A stretch of 64,000 nt of DNA. Source: Anoplolepis gracilipes (taxonomy: Eukaryota > Arthropoda > Insecta > Hymenoptera > Formicidae). The notes beneath the pieces are model-generated. The model did no database searches. It saw only the letters and a list, made by a program, of their open reading frames with translations, and had not been told where the DNA came from. Numbering within the stretch: the stretch's first letter is position 1; every line of letters begins with the position of its first letter. The DNA is taken from positions 16,330,733-16,394,732 of the forward strand of contig NC_132973.1 of the NCBI RefSeq assembly GCF_047496725.1. The letters are read 5' to 3'. Position numbers and translations under genes: made by a program. Below are positions 1-11,356 of this stretch, piece by piece.

Positions 1-442
1 TAATAAGAGAAAATAAAGAAATAAGAAGAAATAACTCAATTGTTCCGAAATGATATGAAATAGACAGATATAAAATTAGAAATAATAACAAGAAATAAAA
101 AAGGAACTATTGAGATATTTATTCTTATAAGAAAGGAACAAGAATCAGTTAAAGTACACTAAATTTTTGTTATCTTTATTATCATTTTATTTATTTCAAG
201 TGATAATAAAATATCAAATAAATATAAAGAAGTTTAAGAATAGTTTATAATTTAAAAATAAAAGAAAATGTAAAAGCGACCCATACACAAGCGCGAACCA
301 TGAAAAGAGACCAACTTCGCACAGAAGCGGCTGGCCTGACGACGGAGCGCGAACCATGAAAAGCGACGCTCTCGTTCCGGCACAGAGATTGGTCGACGGC
401 AGCATGGTGGGGTCTGAACGGTAATCCAGCGCATCTGAAACA

Positions 443-450
443 TATATAAG
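443..450 (+). promoter_or_regulatory. LTR TATA box
   Basis: TATATAAG is conserved at 14139-14146 in the second LTR copy, with similar downstream sequence in both. It is followed about 140 bp later by AATAAA (591-596), the order expected for U3-R of an LTR. The start site itself is inferred. Confidence 0.55.
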
Positions 451-912
451 AAGACCAACCTAAGCAGCAGCAGCAGCAGTCGTATGACGAGCTTGGGCGA
501 AAGCTCTTGCCGAATTTCCAACGAAATTCTCATACCATCGCGAAACACGCGAGCGCTCAAACGTCAACACTTGTACCGTAACTAACGCACAATAAAAACA
601 CAGTGAAATGTAATAACCGGATCGTAAACGTAATAAAGTGTATAAAAGAACACATTCGAGAGTAAATATACGCGATTAGTAATACCGAAGTATAATCCGA
701 ATCGTGACACTAGGTTTACAAATAGTCCGAAGCGAAGCCACAGTGACATTTATAGATCCGCGCAAGGTTATACATGTAAATTCACGAATGTAAAAATTGT
801 TGTAACGGACATAAAAAAATACAGTGTTGTGAAAAGTTGGTTCATTATAACCGAATACCTGAAATTAAATACTAGTGATTACCGACTATATAAAGCTAAA
901 TGTTTTACTTAC

Positions 913-1027
913 CTGCGAGTAATCCAATTCTCATTTCCGTGAACGTTGATTCTTATACCTTGTGAAAGAGTTGATCCTCGAAGCAGCGACGACATCCATC
1001 CTTGGCTGGTGCGAATCCAACGATGAC
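913..1027 (-). other. Candidate spliced exon antisense to the LTR
   Basis: On the minus strand a polypyrimidine tract ending TTTCAG (1028-1036) precedes a 115-nt segment that ends at a consensus donor GTAAGT (907-912). An upstream donor GTAAGT (1118-1123) would define a 96-nt intron. The same exon, intron and splice sites are present without change in the second copy (14608-14722). One minus-strand frame is open through the exon, but no start or stop is visible and coding potential is unproven. It may be an antisense or host-derived transcript fragment. Confidence 0.4.
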
Positions 1028-1150
1028 CTGAAACAGAAGAAGAAAACATTATTATCACGCGAAGAGGAATGGAATGTCAATGAGACATATTAATCGAAGC
1101 AGCGAAGCTGAAAACCTACTTACCTTGGTATTTATATAGGATAAAGTACC

Positions 1151-1865
1151 TGGCGACCGTAAAACTTGGCGAAAGCAGTGCAACCTAATGACTGGTGAGT
1201 TCCGCATATTATCAGTATGTGTTATGAGTCCGGTCACAGTAAAAAGAGCGTTGTTAGTATGTCTTTGCGTAGCCTTTGGTTCTAATTTCGAGTCTTAAGG
1301 CAGGTGAAAACTATATGTAACCGTGAGACGCGTATTCGGATTGGAAACCAAGAAAAATCTGGCGACCGTGACATTTGTATATTAACACGCGGAAGAATTG
1401 TTGCAACTTTGGAAACGAAAGATCCAAAACACAAGTTATTAAAATTAAATTAACGCAGTGATAATTTAAATCACTAATTAAGTTAAAGAATAATTTGGCC
1501 ACCGTGACATTTGTTTAGTAACACGCGGAAGAGCTTTTGCAATTTTGGAGAATAAAAGTCCAAAGCACGAATCAAATAAATATTTGAAACAAAAACCATA
1601 GAGCCAGATTTAATGACCGCGACAGTTGTAGAATAACAATGGCGATCGTGATATTTGTTGATTAAAAAGTCACACGACTCGAAAATATAAGAAACGAATT
1701 TGACAACCGTAATTGTCTAATGACACGCGGGAAAATATTTGCAAATTCAAAGCGTAACAAATTAATAATTAGAGTCCCAAGAATAATTTGGCGACCGAAA
1801 CGATTGTCCAAACGACAAACAAAAATTGAATAAGCGTATAAATTACGTAATGATCGTGACAAACA
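1151..1865 (+). repeat. Irregular tandem array of primer-site-like units
   Basis: TGGCGACCGTGACA or close variants occur at 1151, 1360 (all 14 bases), 1496, 1640 and 1789, with weaker forms near 1615, 1701 and 1851. Several are followed by TTTGT, then ACACGCGG and a TTGCAA..TTTGGA stretch, so whole units of roughly 60-150 bp look duplicated. TGGCGACCGTGACA is complementary to the 3' end, with CCA, of an insect tRNA-Arg, as used by mdg1/412-type elements (established). Which copy serves as primer site cannot be told. Confidence 0.6.
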
Positions 1866-2299
1866 AAAACGTGAAACGCGAGTCATAAAGTATCAAAATT
1901 CATTGTTCATTTTGAAAGTTGATCCAATCGATACATTTCAGAAGCGTATAAAATATTAATTCGAAAGAATTACAATATTTTGTTCAAATAAAGTAGATCA
2001 GTTTCAAGTAGGAAAGCGTTATCCGTAAAAATACCGAAATCTTACAAAAACGTTCCAAGTATCCATAGAGCGTAACAAACGAAATTTAGGTAGCTTTGCC
2101 AATAGAGGAGAAAAGAATCGTTAAATAGGAATAGTCACAAGCATTTCAAGTACCCTGAAAAGATTGGGCGAAAAGGAATCGCGACACACAATAAATTCTT
2201 AAAAGTAAGTAGAGATCGGGAAAAAATTACGTGAAATTAAAGACGTGATACCCTGAAAGATAAGAATCGAAAACGACGAAAATAACACAAAGTTCCGAA

Positions 2300-3303
2300 A
2301 TGAATAAAAACTCGGACAACCCAAAGAATCTAGGAAAGGTGCAACACTCACCGATACTATCTTTAAGATCGGGAAAAATACGCGAAATGGAGAACACAAA
2401 TGAATCAAACGATATCCAAACAAAGGATAACAGAATCGATAAAATTGAAAATAATATCGAAAAAATAATGCAAACATTGCAAAACATAATCGGGAATAAG
2501 TCGAGATGCCATTCACCAGAAACGGTAGAAAGCGACACAACCGAACAAATTAATTTCGAATTGGCATACGTGAAAAACAAACCGAAAAATCGAAACATTT
2601 TACAACGCGAAAGTTTAAGATTACCTCGTGGAGGGTGGATAAAGAACCCATTCGATGAAAATTAAATTCACGGGAAAAAGTGATAAGTTCAATCCAATAA
2701 GATTTCTAAAGAAATTCAACAATATAGCGCGATTCGAAGACGTCGATGAATTTGATCAATTGCAATTCTTCGGAAGATGCATGCGAGATCAAGCGTCAGT
2801 ATGGTACAAAATACAAGATTTTGATTGTATCGAAGACGCGAAAAACAAATTCACAGAATATTACTGGAGCGAAAATCAACAGGCTAAATTCAGAGAGAGG
2901 TTATACACAGGCAGGTATAAACCCACAAAAAATCTCTGTATGGCCGATTACGCAATGGACCTAACGAAAAGCAAAAACATTGGATCCACCAATGGGGGAC
3001 GCGGAAGTGATTAGATGTCTAAAACGACATTTTGAAAAAGACGTAGCGCGAGAAATAAAAATAGCTTCGATAAAAAACATTGCGGAATTCTCCTTTTTAC
3101 TAGAAGAGATTCAAGACGAACGCGAAAGAGAAATCGAAAATAAGTCACGCAAAAAGCAATCCGTAAAAAACAATATCGCGAATAAAAAACCGCAAAACAC
3201 GGAAAGCGAGAAAACTAGCAAATGGAACGTAAATAAATTCCAGAAATCGCCAGAAGCGCCAGCGGCGCGAAACCGAAAGCACTACCGTGGTATGACAATT
3301 TAG
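2300..3303 (+). pseudogene. gag: gag polyprotein of Gypsy-like element 1, frameshifted
   Basis: Gag forms the particle and packages the element RNA. Three overlapping ORFs in three different frames (2300-2665, 2655-3014, 2980-3303) make one degraded gag. The first starts at an ATG and is Asn/Lys/Glu-rich. The second opens with a capsid-like stretch (FTGKSDKFNPIRFLKKF) and continues with the WY..A...F..YYW pattern of the retrotransposon gag domain. The third ends in a basic, Lys-rich tail. I see no CCHC zinc knuckle. Two frameshifts make it non-functional. The coding strand is strongly A-rich, like the rest of this element and unlike the LINEs. Confidence 0.7.
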
Positions 3304-3443
3304 AAGAAAGTCGAAAAATAGTAAGAAAGATTAAACCGATCGTATAATTACCAGACAACGACAGTGACGAAGAAAACCGAATTAAAAATCCGACAAAAGC
3401 TAACGCTAACGCGAGAAAATACGCAAACGAAAAAGCGAGCGAA

Positions 3444-4064
3444 ATGAAAGGACACGGTAGAAAGGTCAGCGCGATTAAGGTAAAAGATCGAAATTCTAAA
3501 TTGCACGACGAAGAATTAAATTCAAAGTCGAAATATGAAGAAGACGCGGAAATCGAGTTCGACAACGCGCAACAAGACGGTGATAACGCGACAGATATTG
3601 AAAACGAAACGGAAAGTGACGAAAACGACGCGGAATTTGAACGCAAACAAATAACGATCATGCGAACGAAAAATATAATACGGGATATCGAGGAAAAAAG
3701 CGAAAGTGAAATCGATTTGCGACAAAGCAACCCGGAAATAAAAATCGCGATAAACGAAATAATCGTCAACACGCTAATCGACACGGGAGCGGAAATAACG
3801 GTAATAACGCGCGAAACGCTAAACCGACTAGAAAATGCAAACGTAAAAATAGATAAAATACCCGATACGTAATGCAAACTCAGAGGAGCTTTCGGTGAAC
3901 AGCAAAACACAATGGCGTATAAAATTCAAATACCGTTAAATATAGATGAAAAACAAATTCATGCTGAATGTTTCGAAAAAGCATACCAAATGGTATTAGG
4001 CAGAGATACTTTGTCAAAATATAATGCGAACCTTGATTGGCTGAACGGTAAATTTAATTTGAAG
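3444..4064 (+). pseudogene. retroviral-type aspartic protease of element 1, interrupted
   Basis: The ORF at 3444-3872 has a long acidic/basic N-terminal part and then the protease active site LIDTGAEITVI (near 3775-3810), with the catalytic DTG intact. One in-frame TAA (3870-3872) interrupts it. The same frame continues with the second conserved protease region (VLGRDTL, near 3985-4010) before a MITE splits the gene at 4065-4068. The family cuts the Gag-Pol polyprotein. The reading resumes with RT after the MITE, so protease and RT were once continuous. Confidence 0.72.
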
Positions 4065-4068
4065 TTAA

Positions 4069-4670
4069 CCGTTTGAGTGCGGAAGAATTTTCTTATGTAT
4101 ATGCTAAAATTGCGGAATGAAATGCGTAGTTATTTTTTTTGGAAAATAATAAAAATGGTTATAATTAACTCTAATTATTATAAAAAAAGGAATTTTTACT
4201 AACAAAAATGTTTTTTATTCTCACTTATTACATGAGTGTTTTGCTGCACAAATTCCATGAATTCCTTTTTTACATATAGCACAAATTATAAAAAATTTTA
4301 TTGTAAAAATTATCTCTTGTCCCTATAGATGTAATGATGATTAAAAAAAATTAAAGTCGAAATCTATCTATCTTTTTACATTGACTCATTTTTTCTACCG
4401 TACCATGATCCACGGCTCTACTACTATATTTTACCACTGTTTTATTTTAATTTTTATATTACTAAAAACCACAATTAAACGAAATTAATAATAAACTGAA
4501 ATGGATATAAATACAACTGTTCTCAATTAATACGAAAATTATACTAATGAACAGCAGCGTGATCACGCGTCTCCGCATTCCTGGCTAGACAAGAGAAGCG
4601 CGATCGCGCTTCTCCGCATTTTTGGCATAGGACAAGCGAAGCGCGATAGCGCTTCACCGCACTCAAACGG
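4069..4670. mobile_element. piggyBac-type MITE with TTAA target duplication
   Basis: Perfect 14-bp terminal inverted repeats (CCGTTTGAGTGCGG at 4069, its reverse complement ending at 4670) are flanked on both sides by TTAA (4065-4068, 4671-4674), the signature target of piggyBac elements. There is no transposase ORF. The right end holds three diverged ~45-bp direct repeats built around a GCGCGATCGCGC-like palindrome and CTCCGCAT. It cleanly interrupts the pol frame of element 1, so it inserted later. Confidence 0.85.
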
Positions 4671-4674
4671 TTAA

Positions 4675-6330
4675 ACACCGACGTCGCGAAAAACGTTAAA
4701 TTAACAGCGACCATAAAAAAGCTTAGAGTAGAAGGGGGCATCACGCTAGACGATATACTCGTGAAACACGAAATAACGTTCAAAAATAAAATTGGTCGAG
4801 TAAACCATTACAAACATAAAATTGAATTAACGGACGAAAAACCGTTTAAACGAAAAACCTATCCACCCGAGATACATCGCAAAAAGGTTAGAGACCTGAT
4901 TAACAAATGGGAGGATCAGAATAATCGCGAAAACTGCGACGCCATATATCAGTCCGTTAGTAGCGACAATTAAAAAATCAGGAGAAATTTGAGTGTGTTT
5001 AGACGCGCGAGAATTAAATAAAAAGATGATCGAAGATCACGCACAACCTCCGACAATCGATGAAATTTTCAACAAAATAGAAAAAAATATTTCACGACAC
5101 TCGATATAACGCAGGCTTTTTGGCAAATACCGTTAGAGAAAGAAAGTCGTAAATATACCGGATTTTTGTTCGAAAATCAAAGCTATGTCTTTAAAAGAAT
5201 GCCTTTTGGTTTAAAAACGGCTAGGGCATCATTTACGCGAGCGATGAATCGAGCGTTGAACGACAGTGCATTAGACTACGTCATAGTATACCTCGATGAT
5301 ATATTAATTGCATCGAACTCGTTTGAAGAACACCTTAAACATATCAATACGGTATTAGGAAAATTAAAAAAGGTGGGATTCAAAATCAATAAAGACAAAT
5401 GCAAAATCATGAAAAAAGAGATTAAATTTCTCGGACATACGTTCGATGAAATAACCGCGAGCATCAACGAAGAAACAAGATGTTCAATTAAAAACTTCCC
5501 AAAACCTAAAAACAAGAAAGGAATACAATCTTTTCTAGGGTTAGTAAACTGGGATAGAAGTTTTTTAAAAAATCTTGCAAAATTAACCAGACCGCTGGAG
5601 GAACTCCTGAAAAAAGATGCAAAGTTTGAATGGACCGAAAGGGAACAAAAAGCGTTTAACGAAATAAAAACGGCCTTCAACGAAGCGCCGACACTATATT
5701 TGATTAAACCCAGTTTAAAATTCGGAGTAGACGTACATGCATCGAAAATAGGATTAGGCGAGGTTATACTAATTTAAAAAAACAGAACCGGAAAGGAAAT
5801 TTAACGTAGCATACGCAAGTCGAAGCTTAAAACCCGCGGAGAAAAATTACACCATAATGGAACTAGAGTGTTTAGCACTAGTATTCGCGTTAAAAAAATG
5901 GCATGTGATACTCATGGGAAGAAGCATAAAGATCAACACAGACCATAGGGCGATACAATTCGTTAGCTCATGCGCAAACGCCAGCGAGCGAATAGCGAGG
6001 TGGATGTCGTTCCTAATGGAATTCGACTTACAGATTAATCATATTCCGGGAAAAGACAACCAAACTGCAGATACATTGTCGAGACAATTCGCAGATACAA
6101 ATTTCGAAAATACAAAGGAAAACGAATTTAAAATATATCCATTGTTAACACGCGAGCGAGAACACGACTCGATAAAATGGATAGAGTTAATTAAAGAAGC
6201 GCAACGTAACGATCATCAATTGCAAGCGGAAATCGAATCGCGTAACATTAGATACCGAATTCAAAACGACATTGTAAGAATCGGAAACGAGGTGCAAGAA
6301 CGCATAATAATTCCTAGAAAAATAGCATGG
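4675..6330 (+). pseudogene. pol: reverse transcriptase and RNase H of element 1
   Basis: Reading resumes after the MITE with the connector into RT (4761-4973), then a frameshift and a stop. A clean RT palm follows (5166-5777) with KRMPFGLK, the catalytic YLDD (VIVYLDDILIA near 5280-5310) and the RT thumb. RNase H follows at 5857-6330 with the YTIMELECLA...W and DHRAI patterns and the HIPGKDNQTADTLSR ending typical of Ty3/Gypsy. Breaks lie near 4950, 5030, 5775 and 5800. The RNase H/integrase spacer is split at 6331 by the TG...CA element. RT active-site residues are intact, but the polyprotein is not. Confidence 0.8.
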
Positions 6331-7312
6331 TGTTACGTCCCGGCACCAAAATTTTTCTCATTTACTTCTAAAAAATACTAAACTTATAATATAAAGCCAA
6401 ACGACAAGTTACCGACTACATTTTAGCCGATAAGTTATTCACTAAGACAAGTTACCCATTATAACCGTTACCGACTCTAGCTGACAGTACGAAACGTTAA
6501 TCATAAAATAGCTGCTCTCCCACCACCATAAGACTCTCCCGCTACTCCGAACCCTTAGATAACCCTTCCTACGCGTCCACCCCACTTTTCAACCCTGACC
6601 CGCACAAACCGAGGGACCTCGAAACAGTCCCAAAAATCGTTACATCAATTCGAGACTCTGAGCGATGCACTTCTCTCTCTAGAAGTGCTCCTCATCCTTG
6701 CGATTCTATTTCCATACGCGATTCCATTTCCAAACACTGTTCCAAATCAGCACGCTTTCCATATCCACATTCGTTTCCATTTCGATACGCGATCCTATTC
6801 CATACAGTTCCTCTGCAACGTCATTCTACTTCATGCGAGCGCTGTTATATCGTTACTTTATACTACGTCTGTACACCCTGCGTCAGTTCTCCGCGCCGTT
6901 AGCTCTCCGGTTCATATTCACGCGTCACCACCGTAACCATTCAATGTAAGTTTAGTCAAAATATACATATATTTACAAAATCTCACTGTGCATTAATACC
7001 GAAACGTACCTGAACCCAGTCCGCATTTTCTACGTTCGGCGTCATATTAAGTTCCAATCCGACTCTCAACCGATCTGGTTTCGACCATTAACCAAATTAA
7101 CGACGTAGCGGTGCAAACAATTGCACGCTCGTTACTCCCCTCCCCAGCCGATATCGTGCTAATACTCTGCACATACGGTACTCCTACCCTAAGACCAAAC
7201 TTATACCTTCTCCTGGAAGCATCGTGCTAATATTCTGCACATGCCACCCCCCTACCTCAAACCCAATGGTCGAACCCAGCGAACACGCGAAATTAATTTG
7301 ATCTTTTTGTAG

Positions 7313-7720
7313 ATGCCAAAAATAAGAAGAGGCGGACACAAATTCCACGCGCGACGTTTGTATTACGAATACAAATACGCCCCCGTCAGTGAAGCGGATA
7401 GTGAATTCCTCGGGACGGATCGCCTATATTTTGACTTAGAGTACGAGGCGTATTTTAACCCGACGCTACGAACAAAGCCGGTCAAACCTCTGAGGACGGA
7501 CATCCGCATAAAGTCTATGGGATATTTTCCGTGGCCGCGCAAACTGATACAGTTGGACACACAGCTACTGTTCCCCCCTCTGCCGCCCGCGAATTACGTA
7601 CCGGGAGATCCGAGGAAGACCCGCTACCTCCAGATACGCGACGAAATATTATACCTAAATTACGGGTGTTCCACCCCCGAGCACTGGGGTTCCGCGGAAC
7701 AACCGATAGTAATAGATTAA
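7313..7720 (+). CDS. ORF A: small accessory protein with WP...GDPR motif
   Basis: Intact 135-codon ORF whose ATG lies immediately after a polypyrimidine acceptor (TTTTTGTAG), suggesting a spliced leader (donor GTAAGT near 6949). The N-terminus is basic (MPKIRRGGHKFHARR). The middle is rich in Tyr, Asp and Glu. The C-terminal half has YFPWPRKLIQL (residues 71-81) and GDPRKTRY (98-105). The same layout (MP..RR.G start, WP..L, GDPR..Y) recurs in the 118-aa ORF at 51535-51891 in another LTR element, so I consider them homologous. No known family is recognised. It may be a regulatory or RNA-binding accessory protein (inference). Confidence 0.55.
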   Translation: MPKIRRGGHKFHARRLYYEYKYAPVSEADSEFLGTDRLYFDLEYEAYFNPTLRTKPVKPLRTDIRIKSMGYFPWPRKLIQLDTQLLFPPLPPANYVPGDPRKTRYLQIRDEILYLNYGCSTPEHWGSAEQPIVID

Positions 7721-8160
7721 TATTACACGGAACGAAATATAACGATATCTCGTAGCAGCGTCACTCAAAATACGAAGCTTGGAAAACCTAGAGTTTTCTC
7801 GTGCCTGCACTTTTACGACCGACCCTTTTTTTTTTGCTTCCTGCGTTTCGCTTGGGCCAGCTCGCCCTCCGCTAAACCCTTCCAAAATAGTATTTTCGCT
7901 CCGCGCTGCAGAGACCGGTTTACGACCGACCCTTTTTTTTTATTTCCTGCACTTCGCGTTGACCATTCTCTCTCTTGTCGAGATTTTCTCGAAGACAATA
8001 CTTGTTTCCAAGTTAATACTCGTTTCAAATATTGTATAACGCGCGTGTTATTTTATTCATTAATTTTTTAAACAATTAATATTTAAACCGAATAAATATA
8101 GGAAACCTATTTTCCGTTATTCAATTATTTTTTACTCCTTCCTTATTTAACCATGACCTA

Positions 8161-8523
8161 TTGACAACACACCTACATGTGTTACGGACAACTGTGCCCA
8201 TACGGGAGGGCCACCCCTCCCCTCCCGCCGTCGAAGCGCGTCACCGATTAGGAAACGTCCGTTGCACCTACATCTCGGGATTCGCTCATAAATTAGAACT
8301 TACCCCGTATTGCGCATCTTGCTTTGTAAATTCCGACGACATTGATAGAGATTCTTGCGCGTACTTCAACGTACACCTCGCGCTCGACAGCACGCGCTAT
8401 TCCGGCGTGTATTGCACGGTCTGCTCTCGTAATCTAGCAGAGTTTTTCCCGTTCGACTGCGACCGGTGCGTTAACACCTACGCCGACTTCCTCAGAAATT
8501 TGAGAAATAGAAACATCTATTAA
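8161..8523 (+). CDS. ORF Z: small protein with three CxxC pairs
   Basis: Open frame of about 120 codons. The marked start is a TTG, so the true start may be upstream or after a splice. Three Cys pairs, C51/C54, C85/C88 and C100/C103, give C-x2-C-x30-C-x2-C-x11-C-x2-C, a pattern that suggests zinc binding. The ORF at 46841-47251 has the same spacing (x28 and x12) and shares YC..CF and YSG, so the two look homologous. The protein ends 223 bp before the element terminus. Function unknown; nucleic-acid binding is only a guess. Confidence 0.5.
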   Translation: MTTHLHVLRTTVPIREGHPSPPAVEARHRLGNVRCTYISGFAHKLELTPYCASCFVNSDDIDRDSCAYFNVHLALDSTRYSGVYCTVCSRNLAEFFPFDCDRCVNTYADFLRNLRNRNIY

Positions 8524-8750
8524 AGTCTTCGTTAGCGGAACCATCCCCGAGGAGTTCACATCACGCGACTTCCCTTAGTCAGTAATCGCCATATCCCTAT
8601 TACTTCGCCGTTGGTAAGGAAAAACATCCATCGTCCGGATAAGCCTAGTCGCGAGGAATCCCCAGAAGCTTAGCTTCTGAAATACGCGACCGGTCAGGCG
8701 AAAGGTCCGACCACTCTTAGCAGCCGCAACACCGTTTGACGTAACAATGG

Positions 8751-10968
8751 ATATTAATTAATTCGATACATAAATTTTTACTACATTTTGGAACGGATAA
8801 AACTAGCATTTACTAAAAAATATTTTAAGATTGACAACATCGATAGATTAGTACGCGATGTAGTAGTGTCATGCGAGATCTGTTTAGCGACCAAATATTA
8901 CACGAAACCAACGAGAGGAATATTATGAATTACCAGAAAATAAAAATAAAACAATATCTATGGATATTTTTGGACCGTTACCTAGAACGCGGATGCAAAA
9001 TAGATACGTGCTAGTAACGATGGATCAATTTTCAAAATTAGTAATATGTTACCCAATGACTAATCAAAAAATAGAAACGATAGTTGAAATAATCGAAAAT
9101 AGATACTTTCCAAAGTTAGGAAAACCCGTAACATTCGTAACTAACAACGGAGGTCAATTCTTAACCGACCGATAGACTCAGTATGCGGAGCAAGCCCGTT
9201 TTCAGGTAAGAAGAACATCGCCATACAACCCGCAAAGTAATCCAGTAGAACGGGTAATGAGAGAAATTGGAAGGGTAATTAGAGCATACTTCCACGACCA
9301 ATACACACAATGGGATGAAATCATAGAGAGATTTCAAAATAAAATTAATAATACAAGCCACTTCAGTACAGGAGAAACTCCGACAGATTTATATCCACAG
9401 CTTCAACCAAGTCTCGAAATAGATCCGAGACTAAAACCCGAAGAAGAAGAAATAGACCCACAAGAACAAGTGCAGAAGATACAACATCTCAGAACAAAAG
9501 CACAAGAAAAAAAAGACAGACGGATAAGCATGAAGCAGCGAAAGAGTTTCAACCAGGAGACGAAGTATGGGTAAAATTGCATCAAAGATCAGACGCAAGT
9601 CGAAAAACAATCAAAAAAATTCACTTGGTGTACGAAGGACCGTACAAAATACAACAAGTGATAAGAACGAATGCATATCTTATCGAAGATTTAAACGGAC
9701 GAACGATCGGAACGTATAACGCGAGACAACTGAGACCTCATCGCAAACCAACGCTAAAAATCAACAACGAAGACGAAGAACAAATGATAAATATAATTAC
9801 AATCGTACCGATAAATCGATTAATAGAACAAGAAGAGATAACGATAAAATCGGAGAAGAACGAATTAGAAGGGGGCATTCACGAAAATGAAGAGTCAACC
9901 CGAGAATGCACACCTGAAAGAAAAGAAAAACAATTAATCGAGATAAAAAGAGAAAACGGATACTTACCTTTTTCGAAGAATAGCATTCACACGAAAACAC
10001 CAAAAAGAATAACACCTGAAAAGAAAAAAGGTAAAGTAAACAAAAGTAAAATAATATTAATCGAAGAAAATAATACGATCAACAACGATATAGAAATAAC
10101 ACACGGATTAACAAAAAATACGGAAAGACTCGAGATGATAAATAAAATGCCCGGATATACTTACTATAAAACGGAAGAGAGAAGAAAAATCATCAAAGAA
10201 AAAACCGACAATAGCAGCGAAACCAGAGACGCGATGACGCGCAGGAGAGGGGAGAAACGCAACAGCGACATAAAAGACGCGACAGACCGACCAGAAAACA
10301 CAGTCAGTTTCCAACAAGCGCTGAAAGAAATAACAGACATGGAGGAAAATCTAAGAAAACTTGCAGAACGCGAACAAGAACTGCGGAACAAAGTGAAACA
10401 GTTAATTGAAACGCGTAAGCGAGCGTTTCAAAGCGAGATCCGAAAAAGAGAGAGAATAAGGAAGCTTGAGGAAATGATTGAAACATTGGAAAACGCACTG
10501 ATTGTGGAATAGGACAGCGACGGAGACGAAACGTTGACGGATTTAGAACACTACTTACACCGGATGAAACAAGACGCATTCACGACAGTAGACAAAATGA
10601 TTTTTATCAACGAAGATGACGGCGCGACAATAACGGTAACGACGAACTGCACCGTAAAGACAAATATGTCAGAAGAAAACGCCGAAAAAAGGACGATACA
10701 CATATCCCGTGACATCAAAGGGAGAAGAATAATGAAAAGGATACAAGCTGAATGGGCGACAAAATTAATAATGTGCGATATGGAAAATGCCACACACGAA
10801 ATAGAAGGTAGCCGAAGAACTATTAGCCTGAGACAAACAAGTGCATCACAAAACGTATCGCAGACAGAAGAACAACAAACGATAGAACAACAAATAGAAG
10901 AACAACGAAAACCCGAACCGGAACAAGGAACGTCGAGAGAAAATGATGAATCAATGAAAGCGAGATAG
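8751..10968 (+). pseudogene. pol: integrase and charged C-terminal extension of element 1
   Basis: The zinc-binding part (CEIC near 8875) is followed by the catalytic core at 8960-9175, with the first Asp in MDIFGPLP but the second site reading TNNGGQF, where the family has Asp (TDNG). A TAG interrupts at 9173-9175. The core resumes with PVERVMREIGR, where the catalytic Glu is kept. The ORF at 9577-10512 starts in the C-terminal SH3-like region (YEGPYKIQQV...) and runs into a long Lys/Glu-rich, coiled-coil-like tail. One in-frame TAG (10510-10512) separates it from 10534-10968 in the same frame, and a shifted frame continues to 11237. DNA joining activity is lost. Confidence 0.75.
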
Positions 10969-11356
10969 AAAACAGCGAGAATGACAGAAAACCAAGAACA
11001 CCAAGGGTAATACTGTCAAAAACACAAAATACCGACAAAGAAAAACCAACGGTAAAAGAAACTCAAAAAGGTAATAAATTACCTAAAGAAGTTAGATATC
11101 TATTAGACTCGCTATCAACGAACAAAATAGATGACAAAACCAATAAGAGAAAGCGAAAAATTACATCATACATCGAAGAAAAATCATCCGATGATGAAGA
11201 CGACAAACTAATGAAGTTCACCAGCTCTAAAAGGTGAGACCATTGGAAAAGAGGAAAAGGCGGAAAACCAGGACAGAAATTCCGGGAGAATGACGAGAAT
11301 CGCTTACCCGAGCCAATTGAATCGGCCGTACCAACTTCTAAGTAACTTGCTAAGTC

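Larger units (their letters stand above)
1..1240 (+). mobile_element. LTR plus leader, copy 1, of Gypsy-like element 1 (5' end cut by window)
   Basis: This stretch is repeated in direct orientation at 13661-14933, with mismatches and small indels over the first ~850 bp and near identity after that. It carries a TATA box (443-450), an AATAAA (591-596) and downstream a gag-pol on the same strand, so I read it as the 5' LTR and start of the leader of a Ty3/Gypsy-like element. The LTR start lies outside the window. The LTR/leader border is not certain, because several primer-site-like motifs follow (first at 1151). No protein-coding ORF of note lies on the + strand here. Confidence 0.7.
6331..8746 (+). 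mobile_element. TG...CA element (solo LTR or mini-element) carrying two small ORFs
   Basis: A 2416-bp insertion begins TGTTACGTCC and ends GACGTAACA, giving a 9-bp inverted terminus of LTR type. It is flanked by a perfect 4-bp duplication ATGG (6327-6330, 8747-8750), as made by an LTR-element integrase. No gag or pol is inside. Instead it holds a donor GTAAGT near 6949, an acceptor TTTTTGTAG ending at 7312, ORF A (7313-7720) and ORF Z (8161-8523). It could be a solo LTR that encodes accessory genes, or a non-autonomous element. Other long stretches inside (6381-7312, 7721-8160) show only AT-rich, CT-rich or unknown sequence. Confidence 0.8.

Noticed and set aside
3215..3910. 231-codon ORF on the minus strand
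   Set aside because: It is antisense to the A-rich gag/protease region of element 1; open because stop codons are rare opposite A-rich codons.
6685..6949. Two overlapping 83-codon ORFs in the leader of the TG...CA element
   Set aside because: Low-complexity, begin with unlikely starts, overlap each other and precede a probable splice donor.
7778..8039. ORFs on both strands around CGACCGACCCTTTTTTTT repeats
   Set aside because: They lie on a short direct repeat (near 7815 and 7923) between ORF A and ORF Z and show no protein-like features.
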